Below are positions 1 to 9,090 of a stretch of 64,000 bases of DNA, piece by piece; the first letter of the stretch is position 1, and every line of letters begins with the position of its first letter. Under the pieces are notes generated by a model. The model was not told where the DNA came from. It did not search any database and was given only the letters and a program-made list of their open reading frames with translations. Origin of the DNA: Streptomyces umbrinus (GTDB lineage Bacteria > Actinomycetota > Actinomycetes > Streptomycetales > Streptomycetaceae); the NCBI RefSeq assembly GCF_030817415.1, contig NZ_JAUSZI010000002.1:6386001-6450000 (forward strand), given 5' to 3'. The position numbers were made by a program, and so were the translations under genes.

Positions 1-3000
1 CCTGTGCGTCAGCTCGTCGAGCTGGAAGTCGGTCAGGGAACGGGGGTCGAACTGGCCCTTGGCGACCGGGGTGTACTCGGGCGGCAGTTCGTCGGAGCCG
101 GGCGTCTTGTGCTTCTTGTGCGGATCACTCGTGGAGCCGGACGCGGACACATCGCGCGACGAGGTGCCGTGGGCCGTGACGGTCGAGACGGCCGTGGTGG
201 TCCTGGCGGGCGTCGGCTGGGGCCGACCGCCGCTGTCCCGTTGTACGGGGACGGGTGCGGGGGCCGCTGTTGTGGCGATGGTGTTTCCGGGTGCGCTGCC
301 GGGTGCCTTGGGTGCGGCAGCGGCTTGCCGTTGGACAACTGGCGCGGCGGGAAGGGGATTTGGCCGCGGGGTCGTCCTCGGGGTGACGGCGGGCGGGGTG
401 GTACCGGAACCCGGCTTGGCGGCCGAGAGGAGTGGCACGGCACGGCCGACGGGGGTGCTGGGGGCGACGGCCCGCTGTACCGCCGGCCGGGTGCCCGGGG
501 ACGAGGGCCTGCGCAGCGGGACGGCTGTGGGGGTCGCCCGGCGCAGGGCGGCGGGGGGTGCCGCGGGCGTCGGGGCCGGGGCGAGGGCGCGAGCGGGGGT
601 CAGGCTACGTACGGGAGTGCCTGCGGCGAGTGCGGGTGCGCTTGTGGTCGTGGTCGTGGTCGTGCGCTGCGCCGTGCGGGCGGGCGCCGGCCTGCCCGCG
701 CCGGAGGGGGTCGCCGTGGCGCGTTGCACGGCAGGGGCGTTGGCGGCCGGGACCCGCAGAGGTACGGCCGGAGGGTGGTGGGGCGGTGCCGCAGGTGAGG
801 GAGCCGGTGCCGGTGTCGGGGTTCCGTGGATCCGGGTGGCCGGTGGTGGTCCGGGCGTACGGTCCGGTGTCTTTCCCTGGAGCGCTGTCGCCGCACGCTG
901 GACGGTGGGCGGCCCGTCAATGCCCGAACTGCCGGGAGAGGTACGCCCGGAGAGGGGTTGCGCGTCCGGGGGCGGGGTGGAGAGGGGGGCACCGAGGAGG
1001 GGGCGCTGCCGGGGGGCGGGCGTGGTGGCGCGCTGGACCGGGGTGTGCGCGGGGGCGGCCGGGGCGACGGTCGGTGGGGCGGCCGGGGCGACGGGGGGTG
1101 TCGAAGCGTGGGGCCGGTTTGCCGGGCTCGCGGGTGCGGTCGGCGGAGTTGAAGGGTTCGGGGGCGCGGGGGTGGCCGAGGCGACGGGGAGCTGAGCCGC
1201 CGGTCCCGGGAGTGCGGTCGTCGGACCGGTGGTGGACACGTTCCCCGAGGTCGGCGCGCCGAGGCCCAGACGCCGGGCCGGCCCGGAGGCACTCCGCTGC
1301 ACCGGGCGCGGGCCCGAGCCGGACGACGTGCTCGGAGAAACCGGCTTGGCGGCGGGGGCGACGGGGGCAGTGGGTCCACCCCGACTCGGGCCGGAAGCAG
1401 TCGGGTTCGCGGCGGGGGCCTTCCCTGCCTGGGAGCCCGGGGCCACCGGGTTGCCGGGGCTGGGCGGCCGGCTGTCGGCACGGGATGTCGTGGCTGAGGT
1501 GGCGGCCGTCCTGTCGGCAGGGTTCCCGGCTGCCGGACCGACGGGGCGAGTTGCCGGGCCGTCCTGGCCGCGGTCGGCCGTCGGACGGACGGGGCCGGGT
1601 GCGGTACCGGAGGAGCCGGTTGTGGATGGTGTAGCGGCAGTGCCGCTGGAACTGGCCGTCGCGCGTTGGATACTGGCAGCCGCGCTGCTGGAACGAGTCG
1701 CCGTACCACCGGAGTTGGCCGCCGCGTCCCTGGGGCCATTTGCTGTTCCGGCGGAGGCACTTGGCGTGCCGCTGGAACTGGTGGTCGCGCGTTGGATGTT
1801 GGCAGCTGCGCTGCCGGAACGGGCTGCCGTGCCACCGGAGTTGGACGCTGCGTCTCTGGGGCCGGTTGCTGTTCCGGCGGAGGCAGTTGGCGAGCTGCTG
1901 GAGTCGGTGGTCGCCCGCTGGACGTTGGCAGCCGTGCCGCTGGAACGGGTCGCTGCGCTGCCGGAGTTGGGCGCTGCGTTCTTGGGGCCGGTTGCCGTTT
2001 CGGCGGCGGAAGTTGGTGTGCCGCTGGGACCGTCCGCCGTGCGGCCGGGGCCAGTTGTCGCGGGGCCGGGGCTTTCCCCGGCCCCGCTGGAACCGGTGGT
2101 CGTCCCGGCGGGGCGGGTCGGCATGCTGCTGGAGTCGGCCGCGGCCCTCTGGACGCGGACAGCCGCGTTGTCGGCACCGGCGGACGTCGTGGCAGGAGCG
2201 GTGGGCGCTGCGGCGGCGGACTCGGACGTCGTGCCGCCGGGGTTGGACGTCGCTCGCTGGACGTTGACCACAGGGTTGCCGGGCCGCCTGGCGGGTGCGG
2301 GGCCAGGACCGGTGGTCGCCCTGCTGGGACCGGTGGTTGTGCCGGCCTGATCGGGGGCCGCGCCACGGGGGCCGGTCGCCGCTCGCCGGACGTCGGCCAC
2401 CGCCTTGCCGGGCCCGGTGGTGGTGGGCTGGGCGTCAGGGGCGGCGGGCGCCGCGCTGCTCGCCGTACCGGCGGCGGCGGAGGTCGTCGCCTCGGTGCCG
2501 ACGCCGTTCGGACGGGTGCCGGTGCGAGGTGCCGTACCGGCGGAACCGGCCGCGCTGTCGGCCGAGTCGGCCGCCGGTCCACCTGGGCGAGTCCCCGGGG
2601 CGCGGTGGTCGGCCGTCGGACGGACAGGCCCGGCCGCCGGGTTGCCGGGACCGGTCGTGGCACCGGCCGAGCCGGTGGTGGCCGGCGTGACGGCCGTGCC
2701 GCTGGAACTGGTCGTCGCTCGCTGGACGTTGACGGCCGCGCCCCCGGAGCGGGTCGCCGGACTGCCGGGACCGCTCGCCGTACCGCCGCCTCCGGCGGAC
2801 CGGCTGCTGGAGCCGGCCGCCGTACCGCCACTGGACGCCGGGCTGCCGGCACCGGTCGGAGTCGGGTTGCCGGAGGCGGCCGTTGGGCCGACCGGGGCGG
2901 CCGCTGGGGGCCGTTCGGCATCGGCCGCCGCCCCCGCTGAGGGTGCGCCCGCCCCCGGTCCGGCCGCGCCCGACGCCGTACGGCCCGGCGTCCCGCTGAC

Positions 3001-3645
3001 GCCGTCCGTGGTTTCCCGATGTGCGACCGGCAGTGCCCGTCGCTGTACGGCAGGCGTGGCGGGTGCCCTGGTCAGCGGGTTCGGCCGGTGGGCCCGGGGC
3101 GGTACGGGTGTCACCCGGGGGCCCGCCGGGCGGGACGCCGTGACCGGACGTGGCGCGCGCTGTACCGGCACCGGCACCGGTGCCGCGTCGTCGCGTACGT
3201 CGCCCGGGGCCTCGGGCTCGTCGGACCGCACCGGCAGCAGGGTGTGCGAGGGCGGTTCGAGTCCGGAGACGGGCCTCGCCGACGTGGTGAGCGCGTTCCT
3301 GACCAGCCCGCCCGGCGCAGCGTCGAGGACGGCGTGGGACAGGGTCCCGGTGAAGGAGGGGTTCTGCCAGGTGCTCAGCCGCCCGCCGAACCCGGAGTCC
3401 GCGACACCGGTCCGCCCGACAGCGGCCCGCTGGATCGGCGGCAACCCCACCCAGCCGGCCACAGAGGCCGACCTGGCCCCCATGGCCGTACCCGCACCCA
3501 CGCCCGTAGGAGATGCGCCCGCAGCCGTACGAGAGGAAGCACCCTCATGAGAAGCAGCGCCCTCATGAGAGGAACTGCCCTCCCCAGGAACCGAGTTCAC
3601 GGCGGGCGTCGCCGCCCCGCCCCTCAGTCGGTCGAAGAACCCCAC
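1..3645 (-). CDS. eCIS-associated VQR-repeat protein (3' end outside window)
   Basis: The minus-strand frame opening at GTG 3645 stays open to the window edge, giving at least 1215 residues. It starts MGFFDRLRGG, has a PPIQRA motif near residue 75, then a long Ala/Pro/Ser/Thr/Arg-rich region. In that region degenerate units of roughly 45 residues each end in [SN][IV]QR, for example around 1666-1860. The last visible part (below about base 120) is compositionally normal, reading FDPRSLTDFQLDELTHR at the edge, so a folded C-terminal domain follows. The start lies 3 nt past the stop of the DUF6760 gene, with GGAGGG just upstream, so it is co-transcribed with the tube and sheath genes. Large proteins of this form occur in Streptomyces eCIS loci, and their role is not known to me. 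Overlapping plus-strand and other minus-frame ORFs here are compositional shadows. Confidence 0.8.
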   Translation of the reverse strand, partial: MGFFDRLRGGAATPAVNSVPGEGSSSHEGAASHEGASSRTAAGASPTGVGAGTAMGARSASVAGWVGLPPIQRAAVGRTGVADSGFGGRLSTWQNPSFTGTLSHAVLDAAPGGLVRNALTTSARPVSGLEPPSHTLLPVRSDEPEAPGDVRDDAAPVPVPVQRAPRPVTASRPAGPRVTPVPPRAHRPNPLTRAPATPAVQRRALPVAHRETTDGVSGTPGRTASGAAGPGAGAPSAGAAADAERPPAAAPVGPTAASGNPTPTGAGSPASSGGTAAGSSSRSAGGGGTASGPGSPATRSGGAAVNVQRATTSSSGTAVTPATTGSAGATTGPGNPAAGPVRPTADHRAPGTRPGGPAADSADSAAGSAGTAPRTGTRPNGVGTEATTSAAAGTASSAAPAAPDAQPTTTGPGKAVADVRRAATGPRGAAPDQAGTTTGPSRATTGPGPAPARRPGNPVVNVQRATSNPGGTTSESAAAAPTAPATTSAGADNAAVRVQRAAADSSSMPTRPAGTTTGSSGAGESPGPATTGPGRTADGPSGTPTSAAETATGPKNAAPNSGSAATRSSGTAANVQRATTDSSSSPTASAGTATGPRDAASNSGGTAARSGSAAANIQRATTSSSGTPSASAGTANGPRDAAANSGGTATRSSSAAASIQRATASSSGTAATPSTTGSSGTAPGPVRPTADRGQDGPATRPVGPAAGNPADRTAATSATTSRADSRPPSPGNPVAPGSQAGKAPAANPTASGPSRGGPTAPVAPAAKPVSPSTSSGSGPRPVQRSASGPARRLGLGAPTSGNVSTTGPTTALPGPAAQLPVASATPAPPNPSTPPTAPASPANRPHASTPPVAPAAPPTVAPAAPAHTPVQRATTPAPRQRPLLGAPLSTPPPDAQPLSGRTSPGSSGIDGPPTVQRAATALQGKTPDRTPGPPPATRIHGTPTPAPAPSPAAPPHHPPAVPLRVPAANAPAVQRATATPSGAGRPAPARTAQRTTTTTTTSAPALAAGTPVRSLTPARALAPAPTPAAPPAALRRATPTAVPLRRPSSPGTRPAVQRAVAPSTPVGRAVPLLSAAKPGSGTTPPAVTPRTTPRPNPLPAAPVVQRQAAAAPKAPGSAPGNTIATTAAPAPVPVQRDSGGRPQPTPARTTTAVSTVTAHGTSSRDVSASGSTSDPHKKHKTPGSDELPPEYTPVAKGQFDPRSLTDFQLDELTHR

Positions 3646-3648
3646 CCC

Positions 3649-3807
3649 TCAGCCCTCCGCCCCGCCCCGCGTCACCAGGGACGCGATCTGTTCCGTAAAG
3701 CGCCGGCGGTCCTGGTGTTCGAGATCCAGGATCTCCTCCAGGCTCCAGTGAAAGTGGTAGGCGACGTACGCGATCTCCTCGTGCAGCCGGTCGGTCGCGT
3801 ACGTCAC
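3649..3807 (-). CDS. DUF6760-type small eCIS protein
   Basis: A 52-residue protein beginning VTYATDRLHEEIAYVAYHFH and continuing through WSLEEILDLEH, a pattern I recognise from the short DUF6760 proteins found in actinobacterial eCIS clusters. The GTG start at 3807 overlaps the stop of the upstream gene in a GTGA junction, so I prefer it to the ATG 60 nt further upstream. Phage genes of comparable size and position, just after a tail-assembly gene, often encode assembly factors, but a function here is only inference. Confidence 0.75.
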   Translation of the reverse strand: MTYATDRLHEEIAYVAYHFHWSLEEILDLEHQDRRRFTEQIASLVTRGGAEG

Positions 3808-4310
3808 GATTCCCCCAGGCGGCTCCCGCCGAGTTCGACCTCGAAGGGTTCCGAGCAGTGGGGGCACTCCACGGCGGCGCGGGTGTGGCCCTCGGCATTG
3901 ACCTGGCGGTAGAAGTCCTGGAGGAACGCGAGGTCGGAGGCGAACATGTTCTCCACCACCCCGTCGTGCACCGAAGGAAGCGTGCCGAGGCTGGTGATGA
4001 CCCGGCCCAGCAGGACCACCGACAGATACGCAGGGTTCTCCTGGACGCGGACGTCCCGCAGCGGGATCAGCTCGTCCCGGGCCGTGGCGAGGCGCATCAC
4101 GCCGTCCCGGTGGACTGTGCCCGACGCGTCGACGTACCCCCGCGGCAGCTCGAACGGGAACTCCGTCCGCAGCTGCTGCGGCACCGACACGGGGGCGGGA
4201 GCAGGCGCCGGGGCAGGCGCAGCGGTCTGCTCCGGCCCCGCCATCGGCCCCGGCGCCGGTGGTGCGTCCACGACCGGGCCCGCGCCCGCCCTGGCAGCCG
4301 TACGCCGCAT
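3804..4310 (-). CDS. eCIS tail-assembly-like protein
   Basis: 168 residues. The N-terminal 45 residues are Ala/Pro-rich (repeated AP pairs). The rest is a compact domain beginning near LRTEFPFELPRGYVD and ending with a CPHC motif near residue 151. ATG 4310 overlaps the stop codon of the tube gene (TAATG), showing translational coupling. Proteins of this size directly downstream of the tube gene are generally labelled phage tail assembly protein in eCIS loci. The CPxC pair could bind a metal, but only one such pair is visible. Its role in sheath/tube assembly is inferred from position. Confidence 0.7.
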   Translation of the reverse strand: MRRTAARAGAGPVVDAPPAPGPMAGPEQTAAPAPAPAPAPVSVPQQLRTEFPFELPRGYVDASGTVHRDGVMRLATARDELIPLRDVRVQENPAYLSVVLLGRVITSLGTLPSVHDGVVENMFASDLAFLQDFYRQVNAEGHTRAAVECPHCSEPFEVELGGSRLGES

Positions 4311-4753
4311 TACTCGATGACCAGTTCTTCGAAGACGATGGTCACGGTCTCGGTGAGCGCGGAGGCCTCGCCGGCCTTCAGGGCGCTGGCGTCGATCTTG
4401 CTGCACCAGGCGTTGCGCATGTTGTACCGCTTCACCGGATTGTTCTGGTAATCCATCATGATGATGGACGCGTTCTTGCGGGCCGTGCTCATCTGGCCGG
4501 CGATCGAGTCGTTGATCCACGTCGTGAACGCCGGGGACTGGGTCATTCCGCGCACCACGGTGCACTGCCCGTCCTTCTGCACGCCCGGCATCAGGCTGAC
4601 CTCGGGCCTGCCCTGCGCCGAGTTCGACAGGTGCTTGATGACGTCCTGTTCGATGCTGAGGCCGTTGACCTCCGCGAGGTACTCGACCATCACGCCGTCG
4701 ATCTGCAGACCGAAATTATGTGAGGTAAGGGCGTCACCCGGGCTGAGACTCAT
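4310..4753 (-). CDS. cis1: eCIS inner tube protein (T4 gp19-like)
   Basis: 147 residues, the usual length for the Hcp/gp19-like tube proteins of contractile injection systems. The start MSLSPGDALTSHNFGLQIDG and the segment VEYLAEVNGLS match the family pattern of a short N-terminus followed by the first strands of the tube beta-barrel. A tail ending in VTIVFEELVIE corresponds to the conserved last strand. It would polymerise into the rigid inner tube expelled on sheath contraction and load cargo in its lumen. It lies about 105 nt downstream of the sheath gene on the same strand. Confidence 0.92.
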   Translation of the reverse strand: MSLSPGDALTSHNFGLQIDGVMVEYLAEVNGLSIEQDVIKHLSNSAQGRPEVSLMPGVQKDGQCTVVRGMTQSPAFTTWINDSIAGQMSTARKNASIIMMDYQNNPVKRYNMRNAWCSKIDASALKAGEASALTETVTIVFEELVIE

Positions 4754-4857
4754 CTGTTCTCTGTCCTTCTGAGGGTTCTTGGCAGGGGCGTACGAGGGGA
4801 CGTACGGGCCGGTGTACGAGGAGACTTGCGGGGGTTACGGGCGCAGGCGGGACGGGC

Positions 4858-6435
4858 CTACTCCTCCAACTCCCCGCTGCCGCTGGAGAACTGGGCCAGC
4901 CGGAAGATCACGAACTCGGCGGGCTTGACGGGGGCGATGCCGATCTCGCAGATCACGCGGCCGACGTCCACCGACTCCGGGGGGTTGGTCTCCTCGTCGC
5001 ACTTGACGTAGAACGCCTCCTCCGGCCGCTGGCCGAAGAGGGCGCCGCTGCGCCACTCGTTGACGAGGAACGCCGAGACGTTGCGCCGGATCCTGGCCCA
5101 CAGGTTGTGGTCGTTCGGCTCGAACACCACCCACTGGGTGCCGAGCAGGATCGACTCCTCCAGGTAGTTGAAGTACCGGCGGATGTTGAGGTAGCGCCAG
5201 GCCGGGTCGGAGGACATGGTGCGGGCGCCCCAGACGCGGATGCCGCGGCCCGGGAAGGCGCGGATGCAGTTGACGCCGATGGGGTTGAGCAGGTCCTGCT
5301 CGCCGCGGGTGATCTGGAGCTCCAGGTCCACCGCTCCCCGTACGACCTCGTTGGCGGGCGCCTTGTGCACACCGCGCTCGAAGTCGTTGCGGGCCCAGAT
5401 GCCGGAGACGTGGCCGCTCGGCGGGATCACCCGGGACTGGCCGGTCGCCGGGTCGAAGACCTTGACCCAGGGGTAGTACAGGGCCGCGTACTTGGAGTCG
5501 TAGCCCGCGGTCTCCTGGCGCCAGACCCGGATCTGACGGGCGTTCAGGCCCGGCGGCGGGTCGATGACGGCGACGCGGTCGCCCATCAGCTCGCAGTGCG
5601 CGATGAGGCCGAGCTGGACGGCCTTCACGGCCTCCAGGTCGATCGCGCCGCGCTGGTAGGCGGCCATCAGGTCGGGGACGGCGACCATGGAGATCTCGTC
5701 CACGGCCTCCAGACCGCCGAAGCCGGTGCGGTCCGCGGAGTCGCCGAGGTAGTGGGCCGGGCCGGGGTGGGAGTCGCTCGCCTTGGAGGGGGTGACGGGG
5801 GCGGGGGCGGCGGGGGCCGCCAGGGCCACGGTCTGGTTGTCGGGGCGCGCGAGCTGCGCGGCGGGCGCCGACTCCTGCACGGTGATGAGCTTGGAGCGCT
5901 CCTTCACCTGCGTGACGACGTAGTTGCGGCCGCCCTTCTTGGCCGTCACGTCGAACGTCTCGACGGGCTTGTCGCCCTCCTTGACGATCAGCTTGAACCG
6001 CTCGGCGGGGCCCTCGCCCTCGGCGTCGGCGACCTCGACGCTGAGCGAGCCGCCCGCGACGGCGGTCACGCTGAAGGTGCCGAGCTGCTTCGGCTCGCCC
6101 GCCGGGAGTGCGGCCGGGGCTGAGGAGCCGGAGACCGCGGCCGGGGCGCCGTTCGCCGCCGCGCCCTCGGCGGTGCCGCCGACTCGGACGACGTACGCGG
6201 CGCTTCCGCCGTTGTTGAAGAACCCGTACACCGAGTGCGCGAGGTAGTAGCCGTCGGTGAAGTCGCCGAAGGACGCGACGTACTGGGACCAGTTGGTCAC
6301 CAGGGTCGGCTCGTTCAGCGGCCCGGTCGGCGCGAGTCCGACGAAGGCCGCCACCGATGTGCCCACTCCCTCGATGGGACGCGAGCCGCTGGCCACCTCC
6401 TCGACGTATACGCCGGGCGACAGGTAGGACGGCAT
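4858..6435 (-). CDS. cis2: eCIS contractile tail sheath protein
   Basis: 525 residues starting MPSYLSPGVYVEEV, the diagnostic N-terminus of phage and eCIS sheath subunits. The C-terminal domain has the expected run with GIRVWGARTMSSDPAWRYLN, NIRRYFNYLEESI, and a final handshake strand region after DVGRVICEIGIAPVKPAEFV. Between about residues 80 and 210 is a variable Ala/Pro-rich insertion, which in this family decorates the sheath surface. GAGGAG lies 7-12 nt before ATG 6435, so the 11-residue upstream extension is rejected. Only one sheath gene is visible, as expected for Streptomyces systems. It is the first gene of the leftward structural operon. Confidence 0.95.
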   Translation of the reverse strand: MPSYLSPGVYVEEVASGSRPIEGVGTSVAAFVGLAPTGPLNEPTLVTNWSQYVASFGDFTDGYYLAHSVYGFFNNGGSAAYVVRVGGTAEGAAANGAPAAVSGSSAPAALPAGEPKQLGTFSVTAVAGGSLSVEVADAEGEGPAERFKLIVKEGDKPVETFDVTAKKGGRNYVVTQVKERSKLITVQESAPAAQLARPDNQTVALAAPAAPAPVTPSKASDSHPGPAHYLGDSADRTGFGGLEAVDEISMVAVPDLMAAYQRGAIDLEAVKAVQLGLIAHCELMGDRVAVIDPPPGLNARQIRVWRQETAGYDSKYAALYYPWVKVFDPATGQSRVIPPSGHVSGIWARNDFERGVHKAPANEVVRGAVDLELQITRGEQDLLNPIGVNCIRAFPGRGIRVWGARTMSSDPAWRYLNIRRYFNYLEESILLGTQWVVFEPNDHNLWARIRRNVSAFLVNEWRSGALFGQRPEEAFYVKCDEETNPPESVDVGRVICEIGIAPVKPAEFVIFRLAQFSSGSGELEE

Positions 6436-6671
6436 GCTCTGCTCTCCTCGGGGTACGAGACAGGACACCTCTCACCCTCACGCGCGAAGCGCGTCCGCCG
6501 AAACGTCCTCAGGGGCCTGTTCGGGGGCACGGCTGTTGCCCGGAGGGGCAGCCCGCCGCATCCGGCTGCCCCCGCATTCGCGCGGTCTGCCCCCGAGGCT
6601 GCCCTTCTGGCTCTCCTGGCGCCTGGCGCGGACAGATAAGCCTGGGGAGGTCAAACTGTGAGGGGAGCATC
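6436..6671. promoter_or_regulatory. Divergent intergenic region, sheath operon / DUF4157 cargo gene
   Basis: 236 nt between the leftward sheath gene and the rightward DUF4157 gene. It holds the ribosome binding sites of both: CGAGGAG for the sheath and AGGGGAG for the cargo gene. No clear -10/-35 or palindromic operator could be picked out. Both promoters must lie here unless the cargo gene is transcribed from further upstream. Confidence 0.5.
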
Positions 6672-8999
6672 GTGCGCGCACAGGAAAACCGGGCCCAGCG
6701 GGCCGGAGACCAGAAGAAGGCCCGCCGCTCGGCTGTGCCGAGCACGCCGGCGCAGCAGATGCTGGCCCTCCAGCGCAGGGCGGGCAACTCCGCCCTGACC
6801 CGCGCCATCGAGGAGGAGCGGCACGAACACGCCGCCGGGTGCGGGCACGACCAGAAGGCCCCGGCCGTGCAGAGTTCGTCGGTGCTCGATGTGCTGCGGA
6901 CGCCGGGAAGCCCGGTGGCCCCGGCAATCCGTGCCAAGGCGGAACAGGGCATGGGCACGTACTTCGGCGACGTGGTGCTGCACACCGGCCCCGCCGCGCG
7001 GCGCTCGGCGGCCGAGCTGGGAGCTCGCGCGTACACCTCCGGGCGGCACATCGTCGTCGGTGAGGGCGGCAACGACGAACACACCCTCCTGCACGAGCTG
7101 GCGCACGCCTGGCAGCAGCAGAAGGGGGCGGTGGAAGGCACCGACAACGGTGGCGGGCTGTCGGTCTCCGACAAGAACGACAAGCACGAGCGCGAGGCGG
7201 AATCCCTCGCCCACCAGATCAGGCGCACCGCCGGGCCGACGCAGGCCGCCGCCCGGCCCACCGCACCCCAGGCCGCCGTACCCGCTCAGCGCGCCGACCG
7301 TATTCCGGTGTCCCGCATGATGGCCGGCGGCGGCAGGACCATGCACCGGCACGACCGCGGGCAGATGTTCGAGCTCTCGTACCGTGGCCGTCCGGTCATC
7401 GGCAGGTACGTGACCCGCGCGCCGCACGGCGGGGAGGTCTTCGACACCGAGAGCCACGGCCGGATCACGGTGGGCTCGGAGCAGATTCGTGGCCCCCGGG
7501 CCAGGGTGGGCGGCCTGCACCCGCCGGGCGCGATCCGCCCGCCCGAGGAGAACCTGAGGGACCGGAGCGAGGTCTTCCTGTCCGAGGCCGACGCGTCCGC
7601 GGCACGTGCCCGGGTGCGCAGGGATCCCGGCCTGGCGGACCGGATGGCCATCACCACGTTCGAGGACGAACCCAACTACGAGGCGTATCCGCGCAACCGC
7701 GAGGACCTGCGGCGGCTCGGTGTGCCCGTCCTGAACAATGTCGACCTCAGCAGGCCCGAGGCCGCCGACCGTTTCCGCGAGGTCGGCCCGAACGCCAACC
7801 TCCACTTCCAGATGCCGCGTGTACCGCGAGGAACCCCCGGCTACTCCACCCAGGCCCTCGTCCGTGACACCGCCAGGGTGCCCGGGCGAATCGACCGCGA
7901 CGACGTGACGGTGAGTGTCACCACGCCCCACCCGTCCGGCTACGCGCGCCCGGGCACGCACAACAGGTTCTACGGCATGGAGAGCCGAAGGGCCGTGCCG
8001 CCGGGTATGGAGATCACAGAGGCGCACTCCGACTCCGAAGGATCCCTTGAGGAGTACGGCTACAACCACCGGCAGTCCACGAAGGACACGGATGCCGAGG
8101 TGGCCAAGCGCCGCAAGAAGTACCGGATGCGGGCGCAGCGCGACAGTGACGAGAGGCGCAGCGACAGCCCCGAGGAGGGCACGCAGTCCTCCTACCGCAG
8201 CCGGAGCCACGTCCGCCTCCCGAGCCAGGGCCCGAGCATGACCCGAAGGCCCACCATCCGGCGGCCTGCCGCCTCTTCCTCCTACCAGGACGACGCGCAG
8301 GAGGAGCGGCGCCGCGCCCCGAGCCAGGGCCCGAGCATGACCCGAAGGCCCACCATCCGGCGGCCTGCCGCCTCTTCCTCCTACCAGGACGACGCGCAGG
8401 AGGAGCGGCGCCGCGCCCCGAGCCGCGCCCCGAGCATGACCCCAAGGCCCACCATCCGGCGGCCTGCCGCCTCTTCCTCCTACCAGGACGACGCCTACGA
8501 GGAGCGTGGTCGGTCGAGCGTCCGCGACGAGCCGACCGGCATGAGCCGCTCGAGGAGCCGTCGAGGTATGAGCCGCGGCCCGGCCCCGTTCGGCACCCCC
8601 GACGTGAGCGGACAGTTCTCGTACGGCGGAGGCGACCCCGCCGAGGAGCGGCGCGAACGCAGCCGGAGCCGAAGCCGTCGTCGGGCGCCGAGCCAGGTAC
8701 GCGCCGGCGGTGCGACGAGGGGTCGCGCCGTGGACGTCAGCGGACAGTTCTCGTACGGCGGGGGCGCGTACGACGAGGAGCGGCCCGTTCCCCGTCACCG
8801 CAGCCGCGCGGCCGAGAGGATCCGGGAGCGCAGTGTCAGCCGCCACCGCCCCGCACCCCCCAACTACTCCGCCGTGGACTCCGAGGACGACTACCCCGTC
8901 AGCAGCCAGGCGGCCCGGTCCGAGTACCAGCACAGCAGCGGCGGCGGGCGCCGCCCCGGGCGTCGCAGGCGCTTCATCGTCGACTCCGATTCCGAGTGA
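6672..8999 (+). CDS. DUF4157 eCIS cargo with BMT5-like Rossmann domain
   Basis: 775 residues from GTG 6672 (AGGGGAG upstream). Residues 30-45 carry the LALQRRAGNSALTR motif common at the start of eCIS cargos. Residues about 75-152 form the DUF4157 domain with HELAH (141-145). From about 295 to 470 the order of motifs matches the BMT5/DUF2431 Rossmann family (yeast Bmt5 methylates U2634 of 25S rRNA): AITTFEDEPNYEAYP, then LGVPVLNNVD, then LHFQMPRVP in place of FNFPHvG, then YGYNHRQST in place of YpGYxHRxT. The N-terminal glycine-rich GEGxFSFS motif is not clearly present. The last 260 residues are Arg/Ser-rich with three 33-residue repeats and two DVSGQFSYGGG units. Inferred role: a toxin or effector loaded by the eCIS. 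The alternative is an inactive methyltransferase-like fold. Confidence 0.85.
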   Translation: MRAQENRAQRAGDQKKARRSAVPSTPAQQMLALQRRAGNSALTRAIEEERHEHAAGCGHDQKAPAVQSSSVLDVLRTPGSPVAPAIRAKAEQGMGTYFGDVVLHTGPAARRSAAELGARAYTSGRHIVVGEGGNDEHTLLHELAHAWQQQKGAVEGTDNGGGLSVSDKNDKHEREAESLAHQIRRTAGPTQAAARPTAPQAAVPAQRADRIPVSRMMAGGGRTMHRHDRGQMFELSYRGRPVIGRYVTRAPHGGEVFDTESHGRITVGSEQIRGPRARVGGLHPPGAIRPPEENLRDRSEVFLSEADASAARARVRRDPGLADRMAITTFEDEPNYEAYPRNREDLRRLGVPVLNNVDLSRPEAADRFREVGPNANLHFQMPRVPRGTPGYSTQALVRDTARVPGRIDRDDVTVSVTTPHPSGYARPGTHNRFYGMESRRAVPPGMEITEAHSDSEGSLEEYGYNHRQSTKDTDAEVAKRRKKYRMRAQRDSDERRSDSPEEGTQSSYRSRSHVRLPSQGPSMTRRPTIRRPAASSSYQDDAQEERRRAPSQGPSMTRRPTIRRPAASSSYQDDAQEERRRAPSRAPSMTPRPTIRRPAASSSYQDDAYEERGRSSVRDEPTGMSRSRSRRGMSRGPAPFGTPDVSGQFSYGGGDPAEERRERSRSRSRRRAPSQVRAGGATRGRAVDVSGQFSYGGGAYDEERPVPRHRSRAAERIRERSVSRHRPAPPNYSAVDSEDDYPVSSQAARSEYQHSSGGGRRPGRRRRFIVDSDSE
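8219..8515 (+). repeat. Three 99-bp tandem repeats inside the cargo gene
   Basis: Three consecutive in-frame units of 99 bp, each encoding a 33-residue segment with PSMTRRPTIRRPAASSSYQ. The first two are nearly identical at DNA level and the third differs at a few bases (for example GAGCCGCGCC replacing GAGCCAGGGC). Near-identity implies recent expansion. Unit number may vary between strains. Confidence 0.9.
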
Positions 9000-9090
9000 C
9001 CCCCGGACAACGAAGGCGCGGTGCTTTGGGCGGGCCATCGGGCCCTGAGGTTTCCTGACGGCCCACCGCGCCTCTCCGTAGCGTCGCCGC

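Noticed and set aside
59..3550. Long plus-strand ORFs and a 773-residue minus ORF in 1-3.6 kb
   Set aside because: All are out of frame with the minus-strand gene starting at 3645, whose edges read as normal protein. They are low-complexity Gly/Arg/Ala or Pro/Arg products of GC bias.
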